64,000 nt of DNA from Alentia gelatinosa (GCA_950022655.1 OX465579.1:142004913-142068912); one strand, 5' to 3'. Counted from the stretch's first letter, positions 34,530-45,937 are shown. Numbers and translations are program-made. Notes: generated by a model not told the origin, from the letters alone.

Positions 34530-35565
34530 ATGCAGCCAGTCCTCTGACTGCCAATTCATATGCCCATCTATCTGACTGACCATCCTCCTGACTACCAATC
34601 AATCTAACTGCCCTTTCACCCAACTGCCCATCCATTTACTTGGTTTTTTTAAAACTTGACTGGGCATCCTTCTGACTGCCCGTCCATCTAATCTCCTATC
34701 TATTTGACTGATCATGTGACTGATTTAACTTTCACCTGTCTGTCTACTCATCTGTCCATCCAATTGATTGCCCATCCATCTGTATGTCTATTGATCTGAC
34801 CGCCCATCCATCAGATTATTCATCCATCTGACTGCCTATTTATCTGACTGCCCATCTATCTGACTTCCTATCTACCTGACTGTCCATCCTATTGCCCATC
34901 CAACTGGCTTTCCATCCACCTTACTGCTCCTTAATCTGTCCATCAAACTGACTGCCAGTCCATCTGTCTGCCCTTCCAGCAGACTGCCCATCCACCAGAC
35001 TACTCATATATCTGACTGCCCATCCACCAGACTACCCATGCTTCTGACTGCCCATTTATGTAATTGCCCATCCATTTCTCTGCCCATTCATCCAACTGCC
35101 CATCTTGCTGTCCATCCAACTAGCTTTGCATCTATCTGACTGCCTACTCATCTGTTCATCCACCTGACTGCCCATCTAGTTGACTACCTATTCACCTGAA
35201 TAATGTCCATCCACCTGACTGCATATACATCTGGGCAGCGCCAGTCAATCTGTTTGTCCATTCATCTGATCACGTATTTACCTTACTACCTATCAATATT
35301 ACTGCACAGTCATCTGACTGCGCAATTATCGAACTGCCCACCTATCTGACTGCCCATTCAGCTGAGTGCTCAGCCAATTAACTTCACAACCACCTGACTG
35401 CTCACTCATGTGTCCATCCACCTGATTGACAATCCATGTTACTGCCCATCCACCTGCCTGTCCATCCACCTGTCTGCCTAGTCATCTAACTCTCCATCTT
35501 CCTGACTACCCATCAATTGGACTGCCCGCTCATATAACAGATCATCCACCTGACTGAATATGTCT
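34530..35565. repeat. 16-bp degenerate minisatellite, ~1 kb
   Basis: The repeating theme is CATCTGACTGCCCATC, with variants such as CCATCCACCTGACTGC, through about 60 loose units. Frame-disrupting substitutions are everywhere, so it is not coding. A related motif in the opposite orientation recurs at about 35652-35700. Confidence 0.9.
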
Positions 35566-35934
35566 TGGTCATGGTTTAAGGTGGCAGGACCACATACTGG
35601 AGGCACCTACATGTCCATATGAGAGACACCGTCTAGGTACCTGTAAAAAATAGATGGACGCATGGGTAGTCAGATGCCTGAAAGATTATATGAATGGATA
35701 GTTTGGTGAATAGACAATAGGAAACACACGGCTAAACTTTCTTCAATCTTTCTCTTTTACATTTATTCGAACATTCTATGCTTTTCCATCTACGGTAAAT
35801 TTTGATCTTTTCTTTATTTACATAGGGTAGGTAATAAGACGGGTAATAGGCTGTGAGACAGTCCTTAAAGTTAAGGAAAGCTAAGAGAGACCATAGTTAT
35901 TGAAATCGTAGGGACGATCGATTAACAGACTGCT

Positions 35935-36050
35935 GACCTGATGTTGGTGCTCATCCACTACGTCTCAGTGCGCCCGAACATAATACTACACCTCTAGCAG
36001 CATGTAGTATTTCATTATTGTTCGGCCATAGGTATTTAATAACACAAAAT
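35935..36050. repeat. Solitary spacer segment of the fold-back family
   Basis: CGAACATAATACTACACC, CTAGCAGCATGTAGTATTTC and GTTCGGCCATAGGTAT match the spacer units at 46850-46920 and 47145-47215 in order and spacing. The segment folds on itself (TACTACA/TGTAGTA). No long hairpin adjoins it. Confidence 0.6.
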
Positions 36051-36112
36051 ACGCAATAATGGAACTAGAAATTATAATATGGTGGACTTAGAGGGTACAC
36101 TAGGGTGCGCGT

Positions 36113-36227
36113 TTATGCCCCAGTCACACTGGCGTAAATTTTTGGTGTATTTTCTACGCATCAAAACAAACGTAAATGTGCTTACACAGGAAAACGCCGT
36201 TTTACGCCAAATGTGAATGGGGCATTA
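36113..36227. mobile_element. 109-bp MITE with TTA target duplication (Harbinger-like)
   Basis: TTA lies at 36113-36115 and 36225-36227. The element between (36116-36224) has inverted ends TGCCCCAGTCACACTGGCG and, complemented, TGCCCCATTCACATTTGGCG, about 25 bp. A 3-bp TTA/TAA duplication is characteristic of PIF/Harbinger insertions. Non-coding. Confidence 0.7.
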
Positions 36228-38034
36228 CAACCCCCTTTTGTGTCCTGGGTGTAGGTCTATTTACTAATCTCGGCTGCGCCTCCTTTTTGTTCAGAAATCC
36301 TGATTCCTAGTGTGAATATCTGGTGTTCAGCAATGCAGAGTGGGAAGGTGTCTCAGGTGAAGCATACTAGCATAGACCTCAACCCTTTCATACAGTCCTT
36401 GGGCACTGGCAATACTTTTAAGATTACAGGTATCATACATTCTGATATAAACCTTAATCAGTATCTTGTAATTTGCTCAAAGAGAGTTGACAGGAAACTC
36501 ACCTTCATGTGCTACATAGAACTGAAGGGGGAGGGGCATATGTGTGCGGGCCCCAGATGGGCTAGACTCAAACCTAGAATTCCATATGGTTGAAATGAGT
36601 CATATTTACACACACTAAAACTGAGTATGTGCTTCAAAAAAAAAATCATTGAGAGTTGGCCAGTGCGGTGCCAGAAATGCAGTTGTTGGAGGTAGCTGCA
36701 AAATTTTGTTATTCACTTAACTAAGTTGCTACGTGTACATAGTTGTATCTTTAACTTTGTTGTAAGAGAGCAGCTTTGTATAAGTGTTTTTGGACTACGC
36801 ATTCAAATATTGTTATCATGATAGGGAGCCAAAGTGAACCCGCTGAAACCACAGATACCCACCTACAAAACACCATTTCCGGTGGCCAGTAAGAACGAGG
36901 CTTAGTGCTAAAGCTATGGGGGTTTGAGGCAAGACTTATGTTTTTGGTCTCGTTTGTAACTTTTGAGGTGGAGTTTATAACTATCGTCTCTGAATAACTA
37001 TGTTTCAAAACTACGATGACAGTTGTTAAGTTTATTAAAAATTTAGATCTAAAAGATTGGTGAATAAGACATATAATCTTGAACTTACATAGTCAAAGTA
37101 CTGAGCGCCTATACCCGGAAATAGTATTTTGTGACCGGCTATCTGTGGTTGCAACGGGTTCAATTTGGTTTCCTATATGTTCAAATCATTCTTATGTCGT
37201 TTAAACACCATTAATGCCCTATTTTCAGGAGTCGGCCCGCAACTCCCTTTGATTGATATTACTGCATTTCGATTTTTTGAGGTTGGATTGTACAGCAGTT
37301 TTAGTTACATTCATATGAATTAACTTCCTGTGAGACCCCCTCCCCTTTCACGCAATAAGCCACTAATATAGTTAAGCCATACACATAGTCGTCCAGGCCT
37401 GGATGCGTTTTGAGGCAACTCACCAGAGGGGAAATTTCTAGACGATGAGATCACGTTATTTGTGGAAGTATTATTTACCCCGTTTGTGGAGTTCATGGAC
37501 ATCCCGACGGGAAGGGACAAGGCCTGAAATACACCCTTTTAGTCCCAGTATGCCTTTCACACGTGAATAAATTTATACGACTATTTCGAGTAAATTCTCA
37601 AAGTAGCACTAAAGTGTAAGATACGCAAGTTTGTATATAATCATACTCTTCGTTTACCATATTGTCAGTCTTGTCAGTCTCCCTATCCTCCCTCTACAAC
37701 CCTGGGTGCTGTTTAAGAACCTACGAGGGATAATTCGTCTGGACGATAGGAGACCAGCCGCGAGGGAGGACATTGGGGAGGATCCGGTGTGAATATCGTT
37801 TAATAAGGGAGGTCCTGCGTGGACTCTCCTCTCCTTGCTGTAAATTCTCCTAACTTTGACAGAAATTTGCAGGATGCTTCTTATACTTCTCACTTCAGAC
37901 TTCCTCTTGGCACCATTACGCCCTCTAGTGAACTTTCGCGCTACTAACTTGTTGGGTCACGTATCACATTCGGTGTAGATTTCGCACTTGCTGCTATTGC
38001 CAGCAATCAAAGCAGATCGGTCGACCTTAATTAC
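36228..38034. other. Stretch without a recognised gene
   Basis: A frame at 36312-36593 has no domain. The region 37660-37900 is rich in GGGAGG/CTCCTC words recalling the element at 33.8 kb, without clear ends. Confidence 0.4.
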
Positions 38035-38858
38035 CAGGGCCCTGTTTTTCAGTCGAGACGATCTCAAGTTGAGACCGTTTGGAAGCCAAACTGTTTTTCA
38101 GTTGAGATGATCTCTGGGGATCTCAGCCTGAGACGGAGATGTGACTGTTTCGGGTGATTTTAGTGTTTTTCAGTTGTGATGATCTCAAGGGACCTCAAGT
38201 GAAATGATCTCCCAAACAGTCTCAACCTGAGACCAATTGATACTTGTCATAACTTATTTTTATCAGATGCTAAAACTTATTCAAATTTGAAGATATTTTT
38301 ATTGGAGAGTACTAACAATCTGACATACCTATATCCCATATTTCATTGTATTCCTGTGGTTATTAAGACTGTGATAAACGTTTGTCTGGAAATCAGAAAA
38401 ATGCAGGCACTGCACCTCTCAGGCAGCTTGTGTAATGCTCAATTTATTTTAGCAGGGTAGGGTCAAGGTCACTTCATATACAGAAATAACAAAAATACCC
38501 ATTCACAAAGTAAAACATGTCTTACTCTTGAAATATTTAATAGAAAATTATGAAATCTTAGGATTCGATTGAATAGACATGGACAATTATCCGCTGTAAA
38601 TATGGTATAATTTAAATGAGTTTAAGTGTCTCAAATCAATAATTTCTGATCACAGAATCTTGTACCTGTCAGGAAATGATCGCTATGGTTCTCAGCTAAA
38701 TGATCACAACCTGAGAACCCCCTAAGATACGCTATGGCGCACTGAGACCATGACTGAAAAACACCTACAGCCATTGATCTCCTAAATGGTCTCAGGATCG
38801 CCCACAGATCTCAGCAGATCTCAGCTAGCGATCATCTCGACTGAAAAACAGGGCCCAG
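38035..38858. mobile_element. ~820-bp element with GGGCCCTGTTTTTCAGTC ends
   Basis: The left end GGGCCCTGTTTTTCAGTCGA (38037-38056) and the right end in complement are identical for at least 22 bp, then nearly so (GATGATC). The GTTTTTCAGT-GA-GATGATCTC motif recurs at about 38043, 38091 and 38166 on the left and in opposite orientation twice near the right end. This forms an array of probable subterminal sites. The middle is AT-rich and non-coding. Target duplication unclear. Confidence 0.75.
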
Positions 38859-41171
38859 AGTTGATCTAGGATAACTGCGCAGGCACCAACATACGCTTAT
38901 CTGCAAAGATAAGGTGCACGCTGCTGGCTGAGTGCAGTTTTCAGTGTAAGAGATGGTTTTGGTTTTTTTCCCCTTTATTTTAAATTAAATTATATACATG
39001 CCCGCCAGACACCAAATTGCCATCAAATTGTGTTGTAGTAGCGTCTAATTCCCACCGGTGCAATCAAAGAGAACTTTATAGGCTCACACCACCAACGCCG
39101 ACGGTCTACGTTAAATTGTAGAATGTCAGAACGGCTTTGGAGGACCAAAAAAATAGACCATATTCATGATTGGCTGACGATCAATCCATGTTTCAATGTA
39201 CCGGTACGCACATTAATATTTAAATACATGTATACGGCATATAGCCTATGAACCATGGGGCGGCCATGACGCCCCCGAGTAGGTGTTCTTCACTAATGGA
39301 GGTGAAAATGTAAGTGTTCTTCACTAAAGGAGGTGTGAAAAAAGTGAGTGATAATTGGGAAGTGTCACAACTCTAGCCTTGCTGACAAATGTTTGTAAAG
39401 TGTTCCATGTGAAAAACATCATGTCCTTGGTTTAATCATTATGTCATCCTGCTCTGGGATAGGTGTAGACAGTCAAGGGAACCACGGTAAAATATTGAAA
39501 GGCAGTTGCATTTTGTAAGAACAAGGAGCAGAATGCAGCTTCTGTCCCCCCAAGGGGCCCACCATACTGCTGGCCACCTTGTGACTGCTTTATGAACTAA
39601 CAATGGCTCTGTCCCCTATACTATAATAACTAAATACTAATATTTCAGTGATAAGCCTCGTCATTCCATTGCCTCCCTTCCCTATGTCGTACTTCATGTA
39701 GTTGCTAATTTTCTGTCTTCTGCTCTCTGTTACATGTACCAATCCTTAATATGTAAGCTATACAGATGTTAATTGTGCAAGGTTTGATATTTCCTCCTTG
39801 TCTGGGAAATTGTCAAACATAAATCGAACAAGAGAACAATCTTTTATCAATTCGATGGTACTTACTCAAGTGTTTTCGAGCTTGCTCTTATTTTTGGTAG
39901 TTATTACAAACTTTTGTATTTGATAGACTCTCGTGGGTTTAAAAAAAATCATTTTTACTGATTATGCATCTATATGCGGTCCACCTAATTCCAGAATTTC
40001 ATAATTTTTAGCCAAGTATTTCACCCGCAAGAGATATTTTGCATCAAACGTTGCATTTTATCGGGTGCTCTATGATTGGCATTTTCAATCACAGCCTAAT
40101 GTGAGGTATCTTAAAGACGATTGCAAAAAAACAATTTCTGACCTAAAGATAAAATCGGTTCCGTGTCGGGAAGTCAATCGTAAAGCCTATCGGGACCAGA
40201 ATCGGCGTTGGCGGGGGTAAGCCTGAAGTCGGCTCAGCTCCACAATCAAAGAGGCCTTGGATCGAGTTCACCAAGCTGTGGCGCCATCTAGAGGACTGTA
40301 CTTGTGGCCGCCATGAGAGGTGCAAGCGGCCGAGTCACCCAGTCTCAGAATTTCCATCATCGATGTGCTTTTTTTCAATCCTATACAGGTCCATGTATAC
40401 AAACAGAGAGGCTTACCGGTACTGATAAATGTAGCATGTTGGGTATTCATGTGTGTCTATCCCCTTATGGATATTTGAAATAAAAGGCCAGTTTTTTTTG
40501 TAATTCAAGTTAAACTATATTTACAGTAAAGATTTGTCCATGTCCATCTGACCCAATCCTAAGGTTTCATAATTTTCTGTTGAGTATTTCATAGGTCAGG
40601 CGTGTTTTACTCTTTGAATGGGTGTGTTGTTGGTTATAAATATCAAGTGATCTTGGTCCTATCCTGCACAAATAAAATCGAACATTACAGTAGGCTATGC
40701 ACAAGTTGATTGCATTTTTCAGATTTTCAGTTAAATGTTTTTCACCGTCATAATAACCATAAGAAAATTATGACACCTGGGATATAGACCGATATACACC
40801 AAATTATTGGAACCCTTAGCTCCAAATATTTTAAAATTTGAATTAGATTTAGTCTCTGATAAAATAAGTTACAACCACCCATTAGACCTGTATGACAAGT
40901 ATTGAATGGTCTCCCGTTGTGACCGTTTGAGCAGTGGTTTCACTTTCGAAACAGTAGCGATCATCACAACCGAGAAACACCCCAATCCAGCGAAACGGTC
41001 GCATCTGGTCGTGAATGAGATCAACTAAGATTCTTATCTATGAAAAATACTTTAGCTTTCAAATGATCACTAATAACGATCTTCGTAACTGCATGCAAAA
41101 AGAGATTCCGTGTGTCTTCTGCATGGCAGGTATTGCCGACTACCTCTTGAGAATGAGTTACATTTTTATAA
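38859..41171. other. Stretch without a recognised gene
   Basis: Contains a two-copy tandem repeat of GTGTTCTTCACTAA-GGAGGTG (about 39281-39335). Two diverged similar segments (TTCATAATTTT...GAGTATTTCA) lie at about 39990-40024 and 40557-40592. No gene recognised. Confidence 0.4.
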
Positions 41172-41895
41172 CCTGGGACTCGTTTCACTTGTTTTGGGCT
41201 CATAGCGAGAGGGAAGACCGCAACAGTGGCAGCAAAAGCGGCACTAGCAGAGGAGCTAGTAGACTCGAGTTTCGTAAGTGGTATCGCTGTTGAGGTGGCC
41301 AGCATAACGAACAGGACATTAAATAAATCGATATCCAATGAATAATTCGATAATTCCAAATTATTCCTCGTGTTTTCTCCACATTTCATCTTTTATTTGA
41401 TGTTTTTACATGCATTTCTTGGCTGAGTTACAGGGCCGATATTGTAGGTCTCTCTTTTGTGACATGGAAGTGATAACATAGGGTCGAGCGATACCGTAAG
41501 AACCCCGTCGACTGGTGCAATGACTGCAGTTCTGCTTCGATTAGTATAATGGTTCTTACAAAGGAGTTGAAACATGTAAATCAAGATATGGGTAAAGGAT
41601 ACATATGGAATTGCTCGGAACAAGTTTAACTTTAATTAAATAGTTTATAATATCTGATAAAATACGTTCTAAAATTATTGATATGATTGGTACGAGATGG
41701 TGGACCCTCTCGTGAACAGTGGCACTAACAACGAACAGAAATAAACTACTGAAACGGTTACTGCCACTGTTGGTGCCGCTCATGTTCAAGGTGCCGCTCG
41801 CTGTGGCGCCCGCCAACTAGTGAAAAGAAAACTGCCGCTTGGTGTCGCTGAGACCAACAGCGAAAGGGTTTTCAATCAGTGAAACGGCTCCCTGG
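41172..41895. mobile_element. Uninterrupted copy of the CCAGGG-GTTTCACT family
   Basis: The left end is CCTGGGACTCGTTTCACTTG. The right end complemented is CCAGGGAGCCGTTTCACTGA. Inner sequence aligns with the interrupted copy at 11531-15854. Shared words include GCGAGAGG, CAACAGTGGCAGC, TATCGCTGTTGAGGTG, GAAACGG-TTCTGCCACTG and CACTGTTGGTGCCGC. It lies 1.3 kb downstream of the LRR gene stop. Non-coding; it served here to date the insertions in the 11-16 kb nest. Confidence 0.75.
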
Positions 41896-43220
41896 TTGAA
41901 TGCCAATATCAATGGAATTGCTCACTTATTTCTTCAACTTATACATAACAGAAAGTCACAAATACAAACGAAAATATAACTGTGATAACATTAGTGTTAG
42001 AATCTATTTTATTAGCATCTTTGTACACTTACAAATGTTAAATGTGTAACCCATCTGGTTCTCATAGCAAACGGAGAAGTCATCACCACATCATATACAA
42101 CTATCTGTGGTCTTGTGCCCTGTCTTACAGGCCAAATAAATGCATTAAAGTAAAAATAGCATACACTAAGAGTGAATCTCTATTTACATCAGCGTAGTCG
42201 AGATATGTACAATGTCAACGCAAATTACTGTCATAACAGCTTCAAATATATATATACATGTATGGCTCAATAACATTCTTGTTTATCACTTCAAGCTTAT
42301 AAATGAATACAATATGAGGTTCTATTATAATGCTGCTATGACGAGTATAAACATCGTAAACGTTATAATATATGTAATGCACCTTTACATTTGTTTCTCT
42401 ATGATTAAATGATGAGAAAATATGGTAGATCTATACATATTCTATAATAAATTTATGATCTAGCTGAAACCAATAAAAATACATTGAATGAGTCAGTAAG
42501 CAAATCATGGGCAGTCAATATTAGCATTTGATATTCTTCTTTATATTTTTGATGGTGGAGCTCAAAGGAACAAGGGTAAGTGGCACTTAAATTTCTCAGT
42601 CCTCAAATAATTCTTAATATTTCAATAAGAATACATATGAAGATGCATTTTTGTAACTGATTATGGCAAGAAGGCGGTAGTAGCTCATTTTGCCATCTGA
42701 AAAGTGAATCTGTGAAATAGTTTTTGTAGTGGACATCAAAATCACGTAAACATACATCCATAGAAAATATTTTAAAAATCGTATAGACCTGTGAAAAGAT
42801 TATATCATCAGATTTATGAAACACTTTGGACGTTAAAATAGTGTTTGTTTCAAAGTGTATTCGAATCAACATTGTGCGTAGACGCGCCATTTTGAGGATT
42901 TGTTTTTCACTTTTAACGTAAACTTACAAATCGAGTTGCGTGCATGTTGTTCTATGATGTGTTGCATTCATAAGGTAATTTCATACCCATCGTTGAAAAA
43001 TCAAAGTATCTGAAAGATCTGCTCAATTCATAGCTAGATTTGAGGTCTTGGGAGTATCCCAGGTTTTTTTTATTTTGTAAATACTTAAACCGATATAACG
43101 AACATGGCAGGAGGTCCCCCATAGACGCGTACTAAGAATTAGTAGAGCTTTCTTTTCTGAGGGATAACAAAAAACATGTATAACAAGTAACAGTATATGA
43201 TCACATAACAAAGATTCACT
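41896..43220. other. 3' flank of the LRR gene
   Basis: AT-rich non-coding DNA containing the presumed 3' untranslated region on the minus strand. An AATAAA on the minus strand lies at 43069-43074, about 150 bases after the stop codon; others occur further away (for example near 42007). I cannot choose the real cleavage site. Confidence 0.5.
43069..43074 (-). terminator. Candidate polyadenylation signal of the LRR gene
   Basis: AATAAA on the minus strand, about 147 bases beyond the stop codon and within an A/T-rich stretch. It is the nearest canonical signal; not proven. Confidence 0.35.
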
Positions 43221-45896
43221 TTATATGTTTTGTAATGTTTCAATCTTGTACACCTTCTCTTCCTCAGCAGACATTGCCTCTTTGGTTGTCCGCCATGTGA
43301 GTCCATCACTTCCCCCTTGTTTGCCAGATGGGATCTGGAAGACAGAAAATGGGTCTCCTTGGATCTCATTTGTCGACTGAGCTCGGTTATGAGATGCGTC
43401 TGAGAATCGCCGGAAATGCAAGAGAGAAGACCCATGTCTGCGGATGTAGTAAATGGCCCCTATGACTACGCTAACCACAAGCAGTGCACCCAGGATTGAG
43501 CATACAATAATTATGACATTTGTACTCCCACCCTCTGCTGTAGTCACCGGCAACCCATTCTCTACTCCAATCTCCCCCTTTGGTGACGTGGGCTTTAACG
43601 TTGACGTACTCTGTGTTGATGTCGAGGGCGTTTCTGTAGTTGGAATAGGGGTTTCAGTAGATGACACAGGTTCAGTCGAGGGCTGCATAGTTGCTGTAGT
43701 TTGTGATGCTGTTGCAGTTGTAGCAGTAGTAGTTGTAGTAGTAGTTGTAGTAGTAGTTGTTGTACTAGTTGTTTCACTTGTAGTAGGTGGTAATGGTGTC
43801 GTCAAACCTTCTGGGAATACGCCTTTCGGCGAGGTAGGGGCATCAGGGGAGCACATACTATCTTGATTCATCTGACCAGTAGTTTGAGCGTCGCAACTTT
43901 CCTTTAAACAGACGACATATATATTTTCTGAAGTCTTCTCTCTGATACAAATGGTCATGTCCTCATTCTTAAAAGCTGCAAAGTCAGTTAACCACTTTAT
44001 ATCACATGTGCAAACCAGTGGATTCAGAGATATATCCAGGATTTGTAAGGTTTTCAAATGGTCGATCGTAGATTTGTTAATGCTGGTCAAGTTGTTGCCT
44101 GATATATTTAGCAGAACTATAGAATCCAGACCATCAAAGCCCGATTTTTCAATGACAGAGATATTGTTGCCATCAAGTTTCAATGTTTCCAATTTGTATA
44201 ATGTCTTAAAAGCATCATTATTTATACGAGGGATTTCGTTATTACTTATATCAAGATCTGTCAATGATCCCAGTGTGGTGTAAGTCCCATTGGGGATGCT
44301 ACCAAGTTTATTATTTTGCAAATAAAGTTCACGCAGTCCGTTCAAATCAACGAAAGGAGTTGGTAGCAGATTTGATATGTTGTTGTTGTTGAGGTATAAC
44401 TCTTCCAGGTCCGTGGCACGAGCAAAGCTTCTCCTCTCTAACTTAGTTAGATGGTTGTATGACAGATCAAGCATCTTAAGGTTACTCTTACTACCGTTGT
44501 CAAGGATCTGAGTGATGACGTTATGGCTTACATTCAAATGTACCAATTTATTCAGAATGCTGAATTCTCTCCATGAGAAACTGCCAATACTATTCAATGC
44601 CAAATTTAACTTGTTCAACTTGGTAACCTGGTGAAAAACGTGAAAAGGCACGCCAGGGAGACTGTTGTTGCTTAGGTCAAGCTTCTTAAGTTCTTTAGTA
44701 TTGCTAAAGACTTCAACTGGAAGAGCTTGTATTTGGTTATCAGAAAGATCCAGGTACTCAATATATCTATTCCTAATGAAGAGGTCCTTCGGTAAATCAG
44801 TGATCATATTGTTTTTTATGTTCAAATCCCATAAAAATTCGTTGTTATAAAATATGGTGCTTGGCAAGGAATGAAATCTGTTATATTTTAGGTTGACTGT
44901 TTGTAAGGAGCGTAGATTCGTAAAGATATTAGGATCCAAAGTTGTCAGTTTATTACCCCAAAGATTCAAAGACACAAGATTTCCTAGACTTTGAAATACA
45001 TCTGCATCGAGATGGGTAATCATGTTTTGAGCAAGATTGATCTCCGTGAAATAGTGGTTCTGATAAAAAAAACGACGAGGTAACTGCCTGATCCTATTGT
45101 TCTGTGCTCTAAATCTTCTAAGGTTAACAAGTTTGTCTAAGAGACCTGAAGGAAATTCCTTAATCTTGTTAAACGAAATGTCCAAATCAGTTAGTTGCCC
45201 CAGATTTTGAAAGGTGTCTTTGTGAAATGCTGTTATCATATTGTTTTCTAGTCTTAATTCTATGAGATGTTTCAACTGATCGAAAACGGAACTAGGAAGC
45301 GTATCAAGTTGGTTGTCTTGCAGAAACAAACCCTCTAATCGCTGTAGATTTTGAAAAATAGTTTCGGGAAGGAACTGAAATTTATTAGCATTTAAATCCA
45401 GTGTTATCAGATTATCCTGGTCTTTAAACAGATCCTGTGTGAGACGTACAATGTCGTTGGAATAGATTCCGATGTATGTCAGTCTGTAAAATCCTTTGAA
45501 GGTTTCAGTAGCCAATTTCTTCACTTGGTTGTCATTAAGATATATCTCCTCCATATAATTCTCCAAGCCTGTAAAGGCATTTCGATCAATGGTCTTAAGT
45601 CGAAGTTTCTCCAGTTTAAGTTGTTTAACTTGGAGTCCCTTGAAAGCATTGTTTTGTACTTTATTGATATGAGATACAGGGAAAACTGCAAGTTCCTGAA
45701 TGGGACGATCCCATGCTATGAAGTCGGGAACTCTATCTATATATCCAAGGTTCCTGCACGTAACCATAGTCAACCCATCTGGCTCTCGACATTTGCAATT
45801 GTTATTGACAGCCGGACACTCTGACCGACTTCCAGGGAAAATTAAACAAATGGCCACCAGTGCCAAGGCGAGGTTACTCCAGAAGATGTCTGCCAT
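43221..45896 (-). CDS. Type I transmembrane leucine-rich-repeat protein, 891 residues
   Basis: Single uninterrupted exon. In order: signal peptide 1-25 (cut near SRS/EC); N-terminal cysteine cap 26-50 (C27, C34, C36, C47); about 24 leucine-rich repeats 60-625 of the LxxLxLxxNxI type; C-terminal cap 626-670 (NPLVCTCDIKWL, then C650, C663, C668); a Thr/Ser/Pro-rich, probably O-glycosylated stalk 690-785, including 13 consecutive Thr (712-724); transmembrane helix about 793-818 (NVIIIVCSILGALLVVSVVI); and a 73-residue tail beginning RRHG. Several N-X-S/T sites lie in the repeats. The predicted role is cell-surface recognition or adhesion; ligand unknown. The tail has no TIR or other signalling domain. 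The start codon has A at -3 and G at +4. SPKG occurs on both sides of the Thr tract (690-693 and 771-774), suggesting stalk duplication. Family resemblance is to large extracellular LRR proteins (slit/connectin/acid-labile-subunit type); no orthologue assigned. Confidence 0.95.
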   Translation of the reverse strand: MADIFWSNLALALVAICLIFPGSRSECPAVNNNCKCREPDGLTMVTCRNLGYIDRVPDFIAWDRPIQELAVFPVSHINKVQNNAFKGLQVKQLKLEKLRLKTIDRNAFTGLENYMEEIYLNDNQVKKLATETFKGFYRLTYIGIYSNDIVRLTQDLFKDQDNLITLDLNANKFQFLPETIFQNLQRLEGLFLQDNQLDTLPSSVFDQLKHLIELRLENNMITAFHKDTFQNLGQLTDLDISFNKIKEFPSGLLDKLVNLRRFRAQNNRIRQLPRRFFYQNHYFTEINLAQNMITHLDADVFQSLGNLVSLNLWGNKLTTLDPNIFTNLRSLQTVNLKYNRFHSLPSTIFYNNEFLWDLNIKNNMITDLPKDLFIRNRYIEYLDLSDNQIQALPVEVFSNTKELKKLDLSNNSLPGVPFHVFHQVTKLNKLNLALNSIGSFSWREFSILNKLVHLNVSHNVITQILDNGSKSNLKMLDLSYNHLTKLERRSFARATDLEELYLNNNNISNLLPTPFVDLNGLRELYLQNNKLGSIPNGTYTTLGSLTDLDISNNEIPRINNDAFKTLYKLETLKLDGNNISVIEKSGFDGLDSIVLLNISGNNLTSINKSTIDHLKTLQILDISLNPLVCTCDIKWLTDFAAFKNEDMTICIREKTSENIYVVCLKESCDAQTTGQMNQDSMCSPDAPTSPKGVFPEGLTTPLPPTTSETTSTTTTTTTTTTTTTATTATASQTTATMQPSTEPVSSTETPIPTTETPSTSTQSTSTLKPTSPKGEIGVENGLPVTTAEGGSTNVIIIVCSILGALLVVSVVIGAIYYIRRHGSSLLHFRRFSDASHNRAQSTNEIQGDPFSVFQIPSGKQGGSDGLTWRTTKEAMSAEEEKVYKIETLQNI

Positions 45897-45905
45897 AGTG
45901 ATAGA

Positions 45906-45937
45906 TCTGAAGAGATATAGAATAAATGTTTAGTAAT
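45906..45937 (-). promoter_or_regulatory. Splice acceptor and branch point in the 5' leader of the LRR gene
   Basis: On the minus strand, TTACTAAAC (a good branch-point match) is followed by TATTCTATATCTCTTCAG, with the AG at 45907-45908. The start codon comes 9 bases after the AG. This predicts an upstream non-coding exon and therefore a promoter at higher coordinates; the donor was not identified. Confidence 0.55.

Noticed and set aside
43453..44283. Plus-strand frames of 137 and 110 residues
   Set aside because: They lie antisense inside the LRR gene and reflect its codon pattern (poly-Val is the complement of the Thr-rich stalk).
43221..45896. Toll-like receptor
   Set aside because: The cytoplasmic tail is only 73 residues and has no TIR domain motifs.
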